A stretch of DNA of 7,134 bases from Planctomycetota bacterium. Its GTDB lineage: Bacteria; Planctomycetota; Phycisphaerae; Phycisphaerales; SM1A02. The position numbers and the translations under genes are program-made. The notes beneath the pieces were generated by a model. That model had not been told where the DNA came from, did no database searches, and worked only from the letters and a program-made list of their open reading frames with translations. This document shows, piece by piece, positions 1 to 7,114 of this stretch (within the stretch, counting starts at the first letter, position 1; each line of letters begins with the position of its first letter). Location of the stretch: contig QWPU01000162.1 of NCBI GenBank assembly GCA_003671065.1, positions 1 to 7,134 of the forward strand, read 5' to 3'.

Positions 1-1
1 C

Positions 2-406
2 GTCGCCGATGCGAACGCGATGACTTCAAGCGCGATTGATGCAGCCAGCGCCGAGTTTCCTGCGACCGCCGAGCCTGACACGCTGGTCGCAATGATGATT
101 GAACTCGATGATCTCTTTGATCGCATCAAACTCGTGGAAGCCAACGGTGGGCAAGTACCAGCGGCGCATCCCGACATCGTGCCCGCAGCCGACATCGCTC
201 GCCTCGCCGATCTGTTGAATCCAAAGCGTGCAGGCGTTGAATGGCCCGCTTCTCATGGACTCACGCCAAACGACTTTGAAGAGATTAGCGCGCACGCCGC
301 TGAGCTCGAGCGCATGAGCGACGCGAATACGCCCGACGCATTTAGCAGCCGTATTCAAGCGATTTCAGCGTGTTGCCACGCTTGCCACGCGAAGCATCGC
401 AACTAG
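2..406 (+). CDS. Cytochrome c'-like small c-type cytochrome (5' end outside window)
   Basis: The frame is open to the left edge, and the in-frame codons before the first ATG (position 20) read V-A-D-A-N-A. The gene therefore probably starts upstream; A-N-A would suit the end of an export signal, but the signal's hydrophobic core is not visible. From the ATG, 128 residues remain, mostly amphipathic helical segments (about residues 23-45, 56-67, 81-99 and 105-127). The C-terminus contains C119-H-A-C122-H123, a CxxCH haem-attachment motif, followed by A-K-H-R-N. A four-helix bundle with CxxCH near the C-terminus is the cytochrome c' arrangement, in which the haem iron is bound by the CxxCH histidine. 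Such proteins are periplasmic and bind small gases or carry electrons; which applies here is unknown. An extra cysteine (C118) precedes the motif. It is transcribed in the same direction as addB but separated by 187 bases, with no obvious functional link. Assignment to the c' family rests on layout only; a generic c-type cytochrome is the alternative. Confidence 0.62.
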   Translation, partial: VADANAMTSSAIDAASAEFPATAEPDTLVAMMIELDDLFDRIKLVEANGGQVPAAHPDIVPAADIARLADLLNPKRAGVEWPASHGLTPNDFEEISAHAAELERMSDANTPDAFSSRIQAISACCHACHAKHRN

Positions 407-409
407 GGC

Positions 410-450
410 GAGGCGCGAAGGGATCGAACGCGCCTCAGAAATGTTCGATC
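410..450 (+). terminator. Overlapping inverted repeats after the cytochrome gene, possible terminator
   Basis: Three bases after the stop codon, 410-417 (gaggcgcg) and 429-436 (cgcgcctc) form a perfect 8-bp GC-rich stem with an 11-base loop. The loop region 422-429 (gatcgaac) is in turn perfectly complementary to 443-450 (gttcgatc). The two stems share position 429, so they are alternatives, or with 7 pairs in the second they could coexist as an H-type pseudoknot. The placement suits a transcription terminator for the upstream gene. There is no T-tract after either stem, so it is not a canonical intrinsic terminator. Confidence 0.35.
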
Positions 451-544
451 TACTTCGACACCGTATTTGGAACCGCGCAAGACGGTGGTGGATCTTGACG
501 GCGCTGACATGAATTCGGCTGTGCGCAGCATGGGCCGACTGATG

Positions 545-550
545 TATAGT
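545..550 (+). promoter_or_regulatory. Weak -10-like hexamer upstream of addB
   Basis: TATAGT matches the sigma-70 -10 consensus at five of six positions and is preceded directly by TG. It would start transcription about 37 bases before the addB ATG. No convincing -35 box lies 16-19 bases upstream (the region reads tgtgcgcag). A TTGACG at 495-500 is too far away to pair with it. Treat this as a candidate only; read-through from the cytochrome gene is an alternative. Confidence 0.22.
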
Positions 551-577
551 TCGACCTCGCGTTCGTTCTTCACTCTC

Positions 578-582
578 AGGGA
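578..582 (+). promoter_or_regulatory. Modest Shine-Dalgarno-like site for addB
   Basis: AGGGA lies 11 bases before the ATG at 594, rather far but usable. An in-frame TGA at 540-542 bounds the frame, and no ATG, GTG or TTG occurs in frame between it and 594. The possible starts are therefore 594, 606 and 615, and 594 is the only one with a purine-rich stretch at a reasonable distance. The site is much weaker than the one before addA. Confidence 0.4.
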
Positions 583-593
583 AACAGAGTTCG

Positions 594-3500
594 ATGCTTC
601 ACGCCATGACCGAGATGTCTCGCACCTTGCAGCGCGCGATCACGCTGCTTGACTCATCGCGATCGCTTTCCGATGCGCTCTGTGAAGTGATCATGGCGAG
701 CGCGCCGCAAAGTGATCGCACGCAACCACTCGATCTATCGCGCACGATGGTGCTTGTGCCAGGCGGACGACTCGCGCGCGCGATCGAACGCGGGTTGCTC
801 GCGCGAGCGCAGACTGCACACACGCCGATGTTTGCGCCGACTGTGGTGACGCCGATCATGTTGGCATCCCGCTTTGTGGTGGCGACCGCGCCGACGCTCG
901 GTGGGATTGCGACGCGCGTGTCGTGGCGCGCGACCATTGATCAAGCGTTGGACGCGAAGGACGCGCTTTCGAAAGGTGTGCGCGATCTCTTTGGAATCCG
1001 TGAGGATGCCGAGGTTTCTTCCGCACTGCGCGAAAACATTGCGAAGCGTCTGCTGAGGTGCGCGCGCGAAACTGCTTCGGCGATGCACTCATTTGCGGAT
1101 GTTGCGGCTGCGATCACGGCGCGCGACGGCGAAACATCGACGAATGCGCCGCTGCAGCAGCGTTGGAACACGCTCGTCCAACTTGAAGCGATTCGCGAAA
1201 AGTTGTTGCTTCGCGCCGCTGTTGTGGATCGCGACGAAGCGTTCCGCGATGCCGTGAAAACTGGCCGCATCGCGCATGAAGCGTTCGATCGCGTCGTCGT
1301 GTTGTTTGCCGATCCTGAGCCCGTGCATCGCGCGTTGCTTGCGCTGCTTGAGAAGCGTGGCGTGCAGATTGAAGTCTGCGTGCACACGCACGAGTCGATC
1401 GACGGCGATGGCTTTCCGCATTCACACATCTGGTGCACGCACGCGTTCGATAGCGCAGCGATTCCATCCTCATCGATTCGCACTGCGCAAGGTCCGCTTG
1501 ATGCTGGCGAGAAAGTCATCGACGCGATTCGCGCGATTCCGTCGCCGCGCACCAGTGACTCGATCAGTGTGATGGCGCCCAATGATGAAACGCAGCAGTC
1601 CATTGAACGCGCGTTACTTGTGCACGATGTCCGCGCAGTTGGCGGTGATGCGCGGGCGTTTGGTGCCACTCGTCTCGGCACGCTCTTGGCTCGTTTGCGC
1701 GATCTTTTCGCCGAGGGAAGCGCCGAAAGTCTTGCGGCGTTTGTGCGCCATCCTGATGTGTCACGCACGATTGCACTTCATGCCGCAGCGCCCGCGCTGG
1801 ACACTGCAGTGCTTGAGAGCGCGCTCGCCGAGTATCGAGTCGCGACTCGTGTGAGTCGTTGGATTGACGAAGTCGCGTCGAAAGCGCACGGTGCGAAAGA
1901 GTTTGGCGAGTTGCGCAAAGTGGTGCGCGCGCGCGTGATCACGCTTGAAGGAACTAAAAACGCCAGTGATTGGGCGCAGCTGATTCGTGCAGTTCTGAGC
2001 GCGTTCATCACCGATGCACCACTTGGAACGCGCGATGAACTACTGGCGCGTCGCGATCACGATGAGTTGCGTCGCTCGGTCACTTTGCTCGATCGCGCCT
2101 TGGCAGAGTTAGCGAGCGTGCCGGAGCTGTTCGCCACATCGATGAGTTCGCACGAAGCCATCGCGTATCTGCTGGGCGAACTTGCGCACGCCGAAGTGCG
2201 CGGTGAATCGATCGACGACGGCATGACGATTGTCGGTTGGCTCGATGCGGGCATTTCCGATGAGCGTCACATCATTCTGGCGGGATTTTGTGATGGCGAT
2301 GTGCCTGAAGGTTCTTCACACGATTCACTATTGCCCGACGAACTCCGGCAAACGCTCGGCGTGCTCTCGAGCGCTCGACGCGCCGCGCGTGATGCATGGA
2401 TTCTCGATGGCATGATTACGCGTGCATCGCGCCGTGCGTCTGCGAGTCTTTCGTTTGTGGTGCCTCGCCGCACCGCCACGGGGGATCCAACGCGCCCTTC
2501 GCGCTTTCTGCTTTCTGTCGCGCAAAATGACCTTCCCGCGCGCGTCGAACATCTCTTTCCGCAAGAGCAAGTGGTGAGTGCAGTGGTCACGCGCGATGCC
2601 AAGCGCATCTCTGCGCGTTTCGATCCGACACCAACGATTGCATTGCCCGCAGCGGGAAGCGCAGGTTGCATCGAATCGATCTCCGTCACGGCTTTCGCGA
2701 CTTACCTGAAGTGCCCGTACCTCTTTCAACTTCAGAGTGATCCTCGACTCAAACTTCAATCGCGTGACGAGCAGGGAATCGAGTTGGATCCTGGCGCGTT
2801 CGGCACGCTGGTGCATTCGGCGCTTGAGCGGTGGGGCAAGCGTGAAATGACGCGAGCCGCCGCGACGACCGATCGCGCCACCATTGCCCGTGAACTCAAT
2901 GAAGCGCTTGATGCGCTCGTAGCGGAAAATTTCCCATCGAGCACTTCGCCCGCAGTCAAAGTGCAGTGGGTACTCGCACGTCGAAGGCTCGAGGCGTTTG
3001 CGCGCCTGCAAGCGAAGCAGGCGGCAGATGGTTGGAAAGTGCACGCTGTTGAGTTGTCGTTCAAAGTCAAGCCGAACGAGCATCAGAAGCAAGCGCCGAA
3101 GTTTCCAGATGCGAATGGATTATGGCTGGTAGGCAAGATCGATCGCGTCGACAAGCGAGGCGAACTCGAGTATTGCGCGTGGGACTACAAGACTTCATCG
3201 AAGGCGGTCAAGCCAAAGCAGGCGCATCTGCGAGGTCGCGGAGCGAAGGGTGATGAACCAAAGCAGTGGAAAAACCTGCAACTTCCGCTCTATCGCGAAT
3301 TGCTTGCAAGCATGGACATAGGCGCGTGCGGCCTCGGCTACATCAACCTTGCGCCCAACGCGCTGCATAGCTCCTTCGAACTCTTGGGCCTTGACGACGC
3401 CGTGTTGCAGGTTGCGCACGAGGTCGCTGTCTCTGTTGTGGCGAGCGTGCAGGGCGGTGAGTTCATGCCGAGCGGGAAGTTGCCCGTCAGGACTGATGAT

Positions 3501-3641
3501 GCATTCGCACGAATTTGGCAGCAGGGGATGCAAGTGGATGACACGGCGGAATCCGATGCGGATGCCAATGCCGACAACGATGCAGAGGATCTAGAGGATG
3601 AGTCTGATGATTTGGAGTCATCGACAGGAGGCGACGAATGA
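594..3641 (+). CDS. addB: AddB-type subunit of the AddAB helicase-nuclease, with PD-(D/E)XK nuclease domain
   Basis: This 1015-residue protein is the probable partner of AddA in resecting double-strand DNA ends for RecA-dependent repair in the cytoplasm. Residues 1-690 form a helicase-like body without ATPase motifs: the N-terminal segment near 51-62 (V-L-V-P-G-G-R-L) has no GxGKT. Residues 545-640 (V-G-W-L-D-A, I-L-A-G-F, L-L-P-D-E-L-R, P-S-R-F-L) match the conserved late part of alphaproteobacterial-type AddB. Residues about 695-965 are a RecB-family nuclease with G737-T-L-V-H741, E820, D850 (K-I-D-R-V-D), D864-Y-K866 and Q896-L-P-L-Y900, so the active site looks complete. C707 sits where AddB supplies the first iron-sulfur cysteine, but the later cysteine cluster is absent. 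The C-terminus (982-1015) is a strongly acidic tail. Length is close to usual for the family. The stop overlaps the addA start as ATGA, implying translational coupling. Main uncertainty: it could be annotated only as a PD-(D/E)XK nuclease family protein. Confidence 0.85.
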   Translation: MLHAMTEMSRTLQRAITLLDSSRSLSDALCEVIMASAPQSDRTQPLDLSRTMVLVPGGRLARAIERGLLARAQTAHTPMFAPTVVTPIMLASRFVVATAPTLGGIATRVSWRATIDQALDAKDALSKGVRDLFGIREDAEVSSALRENIAKRLLRCARETASAMHSFADVAAAITARDGETSTNAPLQQRWNTLVQLEAIREKLLLRAAVVDRDEAFRDAVKTGRIAHEAFDRVVVLFADPEPVHRALLALLEKRGVQIEVCVHTHESIDGDGFPHSHIWCTHAFDSAAIPSSSIRTAQGPLDAGEKVIDAIRAIPSPRTSDSISVMAPNDETQQSIERALLVHDVRAVGGDARAFGATRLGTLLARLRDLFAEGSAESLAAFVRHPDVSRTIALHAAAPALDTAVLESALAEYRVATRVSRWIDEVASKAHGAKEFGELRKVVRARVITLEGTKNASDWAQLIRAVLSAFITDAPLGTRDELLARRDHDELRRSVTLLDRALAELASVPELFATSMSSHEAIAYLLGELAHAEVRGESIDDGMTIVGWLDAGISDERHIILAGFCDGDVPEGSSHDSLLPDELRQTLGVLSSARRAARDAWILDGMITRASRRASASLSFVVPRRTATGDPTRPSRFLLSVAQNDLPARVEHLFPQEQVVSAVVTRDAKRISARFDPTPTIALPAAGSAGCIESISVTAFATYLKCPYLFQLQSDPRLKLQSRDEQGIELDPGAFGTLVHSALERWGKREMTRAAATTDRATIARELNEALDALVAENFPSSTSPAVKVQWVLARRRLEAFARLQAKQAADGWKVHAVELSFKVKPNEHQKQAPKFPDANGLWLVGKIDRVDKRGELEYCAWDYKTSSKAVKPKQAHLRGRGAKGDEPKQWKNLQLPLYRELLASMDIGACGLGYINLAPNALHSSFELLGLDDAVLQVAHEVAVSVVASVQGGEFMPSGKLPVRTDDAFARIWQQGMQVDDTAESDADANADNDAEDLEDESDDLESSTGGDE
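3626..3631 (+). promoter_or_regulatory. Consensus Shine-Dalgarno site for addA inside the end of addB
   Basis: AGGAGG lies six bases before the addA ATG at 3638 and within the last codons of addB. The addA frame has a TGA at 3608-3610 and no alternative start between that stop and 3638, so the site fixes the start. Together with the ATGA overlap it indicates coupled translation of the two subunits, which suits a 1:1 complex. Confidence 0.8.
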
Positions 3642-6600
3642 GCGCGACTCCTGATCGATCAATCGTGATTGCGAATGCGGGTTCTGGCAAGACATGGACG
3701 CTTGCAAATCGTGTGTTGGCGTGGTGCATGCGAGAAGTGCGCGCGTCGCGGACTCCGCAACCCGCGCAGATTCTTGCGGTCACATTTACGCGCAAAGCTG
3801 CAGGTGAAATTCTTGCGCGCATTTTGAGTCACGCTGCGCAAGGTGCACAATCGGAGAAGGCGCGCGCGAGCTTTGCATCAATCGTCGGCGACGCCACTGC
3901 TGCGGAATATCTCGCGGTCCTTGAGGCGTTGTGTCGCGATCTGCACCGCATGCAAGTGGGCACAATCGACGGCTTTTTCAGCCGAATTGCCAGTGCGCTT
4001 GCGGATGAAGTTGGACTCGGCGTTGGCTGGACGATCGGTGATGATGACGCGCTTGCCCAAGTGCGCGCAACAGTTGCGGCGAAGATTCTCGCGGGAGATT
4101 CAGCCGAAGCGTTGCTTGATCTCTTGAAGGACGGTGCACCGAGCGCGTCAGTGACGGACGAGATCGAGCGTCTGCTCGGCGGTGGAACTGGATTCGGCGG
4201 TGGTGGCGTGAGTGTGTTGGCGCATTACCGCGCGAGCGTAAACACTTCGCCGACGGAAGAGACGCGCGTGGCGAGTCTGGATGCCGCGTGGCGATGGAGT
4301 GAGCGATTGTTGAAAGCGCACGCGGCACCGAGTGAGACGCTTGAGTCGCTTGCGAAGCGATTGCGTGTTGAGCCGCTTCCGCCCACGAAGGGTGGCAAGC
4401 CCCACAAAGGCTGGATCAAGGCGAACGAGATGCTTTGCGATGCCGCAGCCTCGGGCGATGCACTCGCGTGCGTAGAGAACAACTATCTGGCCAAGATAGC
4501 GCGCGCCGACTCGTATTACAGCTTGACGCCGAGTGATGCGCTTCACGCCATCGCCGCAGCGATCGGTGCACATGTGCGCGGCGCGGTGTTGAAAAAGTTT
4601 GCGACTCGCGTTTCTGGCGCGCTCTTGGTGTTGCCTCAAGCAGAAGCGATGCTCGACGCGGAACAAGCTGAGCGCGGCGTGTACGGTTTTGATGACATCG
4701 GCCGCAATGTTGCGCGCGCGGCGGTTCGTGCAGGTTCACGCGTTGGTAACTTCGAAGCGCTGTGCGAGGCACTCGGTTGCGAGATTCGCGATCTCGCCAT
4801 CGACGAAGCGCAAGACACATCTGTCGAGCAGTTTGTCACGCTTCGCCCGATGATTCAGGCCATTCTCAGCAGCGGCAACGCGAGCGACGCGGGACGCTTT
4901 CTGCTCGTGGGCGATCCTAAGCAATCGATTTACGGTTGGCGCGGCGGCACGCCTGGACTCATTGCGAAAGTTGAAGAGGACTTCAAAGCGAATCTCGATG
5001 AAGGCAAACCGCTGACGAAGAGTTTTCGTTCCGCGCCGCTGCTGATGGACTTCGTGAATCAAGTGTTTGGCAATCTCGAAGCGGATGTGTGTGGCATTGC
5101 TAAACCCGAGGATCTTGACGATGTGACGAGTGTCACGGAGTTTTTCGACAAGGAGAATTTGTCGATCGATCTCAGTGCCAGTGCGTTCAAACGAGCGCCG
5201 CGTCAATGGGAGTTCGCGAAGCACGAAGCAAGTAATCCTGATCTTGGCGGACGCATTGAGGTGTACGGCGTGACGGGCAAACCCGAGCCGAAAGTCGAGC
5301 CTCCAGACGACGGTGACACTTCAGAAGAAGCCGCAGCGGCGCTACCGACAATTCCTCATATCGATCCACTCAAGTGCGCGGCGGTTGTTGCGGCGCGCAT
5401 TCACGCGGAGCATCCGCAGCGAACAATCGGCGTGCTCGTTCGCACGAACAAGGAAGCGAACACGATCGTTGCGCAACTGCGTCGCGATGGAGTTGCGGTG
5501 AGTGATGAAGGAAGTTCGACACTGCTCGATTCACCTGCGGTCGATGCGCTTGTCGCAGTGCTCGAACTGATTGACGATCCGAGTAGTCGTCTCGCGCACT
5601 TTCTTGCGTCGCGCGGACCGATTGCGAAGGTCACGGCACTCGCGCCGCTTGAGTCGCACGCAACAGCTGAAGACGCGTGCGCTGTCGCTGCTGCCTATGC
5701 CAACAAGATGCGTGTGGAGATCGCTCACCGTGGATTGGCAACCGTTGTGGCGGATCTCGTGGATGCGCTGCGTGCGCAGGGGTTGAGCGCGCGCGATGAA
5801 TCCCGCGTGGCGCGTTGCGTCGCCGTTGCTGAACCGTTTAATGATGCGCCGTGTGCGCGACTGCACGAATTCATCGACGCGTTGATCAACGACAAAGCCG
5901 AGTCGAGTTCGGCTGACAAGATTCGCGTGATGACGATTCACCGATCGAAAGGCTTGGAGTTCGATGAGGTGGTGCTGGTGTCGCTTGGCAAGCCGCTCGG
6001 CAAGAAGCCAACGGGTTGGGGCGTGTTAGCGTGTGACCCTTGCACGCCTCCGCAACTCGTGTCTGCACTCGGAAATGAATTCGAGCGCAGTTGGGTTCCA
6101 GAGCTCAAACTCTTCGAGCGTGATGAGCGCCGCCGTCGATTGCTCGACGATTTTTCGACGCTCTATGTTGCGATCACTCGCGCGCGCAAGGGACTTCATC
6201 TGATGATGGAGTGCGTGCCGAAGTCGAGCGGACCAACCGCAGCAAAGCTCATCATCGCCGCGCTTAATCGGATCGATACGGAGTCAGGTTGCCTGCGTGA
6301 CGAGGCAGCGCTTGGTCCTGTACTGGCAGCGGCGACGCCATCGCTCGATACACCATGTTGGATCGCGCATGACGGCGACATCTTCGCCGCGGTGAAGTCG
6401 CCCGAAGCAGCGTCGAGCGCGCTGGCGCCTTCATCAACCACTGTCGAAACACTCATTGAAATCATCCCGCGCCAACAACAGCGCGCGAGTGCACCGTCAA
6501 CGCATGAAGCGCGATCACTCTGGTCTTCAAGTCCGTTTGGAAACAGTGACATTGCATTGCGCGGCGTGTTCGTGCACGAGTGCTTCCGCGAAGTGAAATC

Positions 6601-7114
6601 GATGGATGAGTTCCTTGAGCCGACGAGGTTCGATGGACTGCTTGAGCGCGCGGCGCAGCGAACCGCGGTAGAAAAGGGCGCGCCCATCGACGCCAAAGAC
6701 ACTGCTGATGTTCGCGGTCTACTCACGCGTCTTGCGCAGCGTTCAACGGAGAAGGGCTCATGCGCGCATGCTCTCATGCTCGCGCCGAATGATCGCGTGC
6801 ACACCGAGTTGCCGTTCGTGCGACTGCTTCCTAGCGGCGGCATGACGAGTGGTCGCATCGATCGCCTCGTCTTGCATTGCGATGGAAGCGGGGCCGTGAA
6901 GGGCGCGACGATTGTGGATTACAAGACGGGCGCGGTCGGGAGGAGTGCCGAGTCGCTTGCTGAGACGATCAGCAACTACAGCGAGCAGATGCACGCGTAT
7001 TGCGCCGCGGTCGAAGACATGTGGAAACTGGACCCCGCGAGCGTTCGCGCGACGCTGTTGTTTGTTGATCGCGATGAAGTGGTGCGGGTTGAACCGAGAC
7101 CAGTCGTTGCGTAA
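3638..7114 (+). CDS. addA: AddA-type SF1A (UvrD-like) helicase with C-terminal RecB-like nuclease
   Basis: This 1158-residue protein is the motor and nuclease subunit of AddAB: it uses ATP to unwind DNA from double-strand breaks and cuts one strand. Helicase motifs appear in order: Walker A A12-N-A-G-S-G-K18-T; motif Ia near 46-55 (V-T-F-T-R-K-A-A); Ib near 107-114 (V-G-T-I-D-G-F-F); II D389-E-A-Q-D393; III near 422-435 (L-L-V-G-D-P-K-Q-S-I-Y-G-W-R); IV near 462-465 (S-F-R-S); V near 763-775 (M-T-I-H-R-S-K-G-L-E-F); VI near 843-850 (Y-V-A-I-T-R-A-R). The nuclease domain (about 960-1158) has G976-V-F-V-H980, E1057, D1075 (G-R-I-D-R), D1094-Y-K1096 and Q1117-M-H-A-Y1121, all expected catalytic positions. 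Walker A begins at residue 12, so the usual upstream Q motif is missing, and an in-frame stop at 3608 rules out a longer N-terminus. A glycine-rich stretch lies at 181-190. Length fits AddA (about 1150-1250). RecB is unlikely, because no RecC or RecD lies beside it and addB overlaps it. Confidence 0.92.
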   Translation: MSATPDRSIVIANAGSGKTWTLANRVLAWCMREVRASRTPQPAQILAVTFTRKAAGEILARILSHAAQGAQSEKARASFASIVGDATAAEYLAVLEALCRDLHRMQVGTIDGFFSRIASALADEVGLGVGWTIGDDDALAQVRATVAAKILAGDSAEALLDLLKDGAPSASVTDEIERLLGGGTGFGGGGVSVLAHYRASVNTSPTEETRVASLDAAWRWSERLLKAHAAPSETLESLAKRLRVEPLPPTKGGKPHKGWIKANEMLCDAAASGDALACVENNYLAKIARADSYYSLTPSDALHAIAAAIGAHVRGAVLKKFATRVSGALLVLPQAEAMLDAEQAERGVYGFDDIGRNVARAAVRAGSRVGNFEALCEALGCEIRDLAIDEAQDTSVEQFVTLRPMIQAILSSGNASDAGRFLLVGDPKQSIYGWRGGTPGLIAKVEEDFKANLDEGKPLTKSFRSAPLLMDFVNQVFGNLEADVCGIAKPEDLDDVTSVTEFFDKENLSIDLSASAFKRAPRQWEFAKHEASNPDLGGRIEVYGVTGKPEPKVEPPDDGDTSEEAAAALPTIPHIDPLKCAAVVAARIHAEHPQRTIGVLVRTNKEANTIVAQLRRDGVAVSDEGSSTLLDSPAVDALVAVLELIDDPSSRLAHFLASRGPIAKVTALAPLESHATAEDACAVAAAYANKMRVEIAHRGLATVVADLVDALRAQGLSARDESRVARCVAVAEPFNDAPCARLHEFIDALINDKAESSSADKIRVMTIHRSKGLEFDEVVLVSLGKPLGKKPTGWGVLACDPCTPPQLVSALGNEFERSWVPELKLFERDERRRRLLDDFSTLYVAITRARKGLHLMMECVPKSSGPTAAKLIIAALNRIDTESGCLRDEAALGPVLAAATPSLDTPCWIAHDGDIFAAVKSPEAASSALAPSSTTVETLIEIIPRQQQRASAPSTHEARSLWSSSPFGNSDIALRGVFVHECFREVKSMDEFLEPTRFDGLLERAAQRTAVEKGAPIDAKDTADVRGLLTRLAQRSTEKGSCAHALMLAPNDRVHTELPFVRLLPSGGMTSGRIDRLVLHCDGSGAVKGATIVDYKTGAVGRSAESLAETISNYSEQMHAYCAAVEDMWKLDPASVRATLLFVDRDEVVRVEPRPVVA

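Noticed and set aside
495..523. TTGACG at 495-500 as a -35 box for addB
   Set aside because: The hexamer 17 bases downstream (518-523) is gctgtg, which does not resemble a -10 box, and TATAGT at 545 is too far away to pair with it.
467..652. 61-codon + strand frame with a TTG start, spanning the intergenic region and the addB start
   Set aside because: It has no ribosome-binding site, no recognisable protein pattern, and overlaps addB by about 60 bases out of frame. It is most likely a chance frame.
941..1768. 275-codon frame on the - strand inside addB
   Set aside because: The translation is rich in Ser, Ala and Arg with no domain pattern, as expected from the complement of GC-rich coding DNA. 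The + strand has clear AddB motifs.
2328..3092. 254-codon frame on the - strand inside addB
   Set aside because: It lies opposite the conserved nuclease domain of AddB, is dominated by Arg and shows no family motif. It is a shadow frame.
4802..4816. Motif II of AddA as DEAQD, different from the DEFQD of many AddA/UvrD proteins
   Set aside because: D389, E390, Q392 and D393 are all present, and DEAQD is a common form in the ANAGSGKT class of AddA, so it is not an active-site anomaly.
6196..6858. 220-codon frame on the - strand inside addA
   Set aside because: It is Ser/Ala/Arg-rich low-complexity translation opposite the AddA region leading into the nuclease domain, with no start signal or motif.
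594..7114. A phage-defence or otherwise novel helicase-nuclease pair instead of a repair complex
   Set aside because: Gene order, sizes, motif content and overlapping arrangement all match addB-addA, and no defence genes, integrase or composition shift are nearby.
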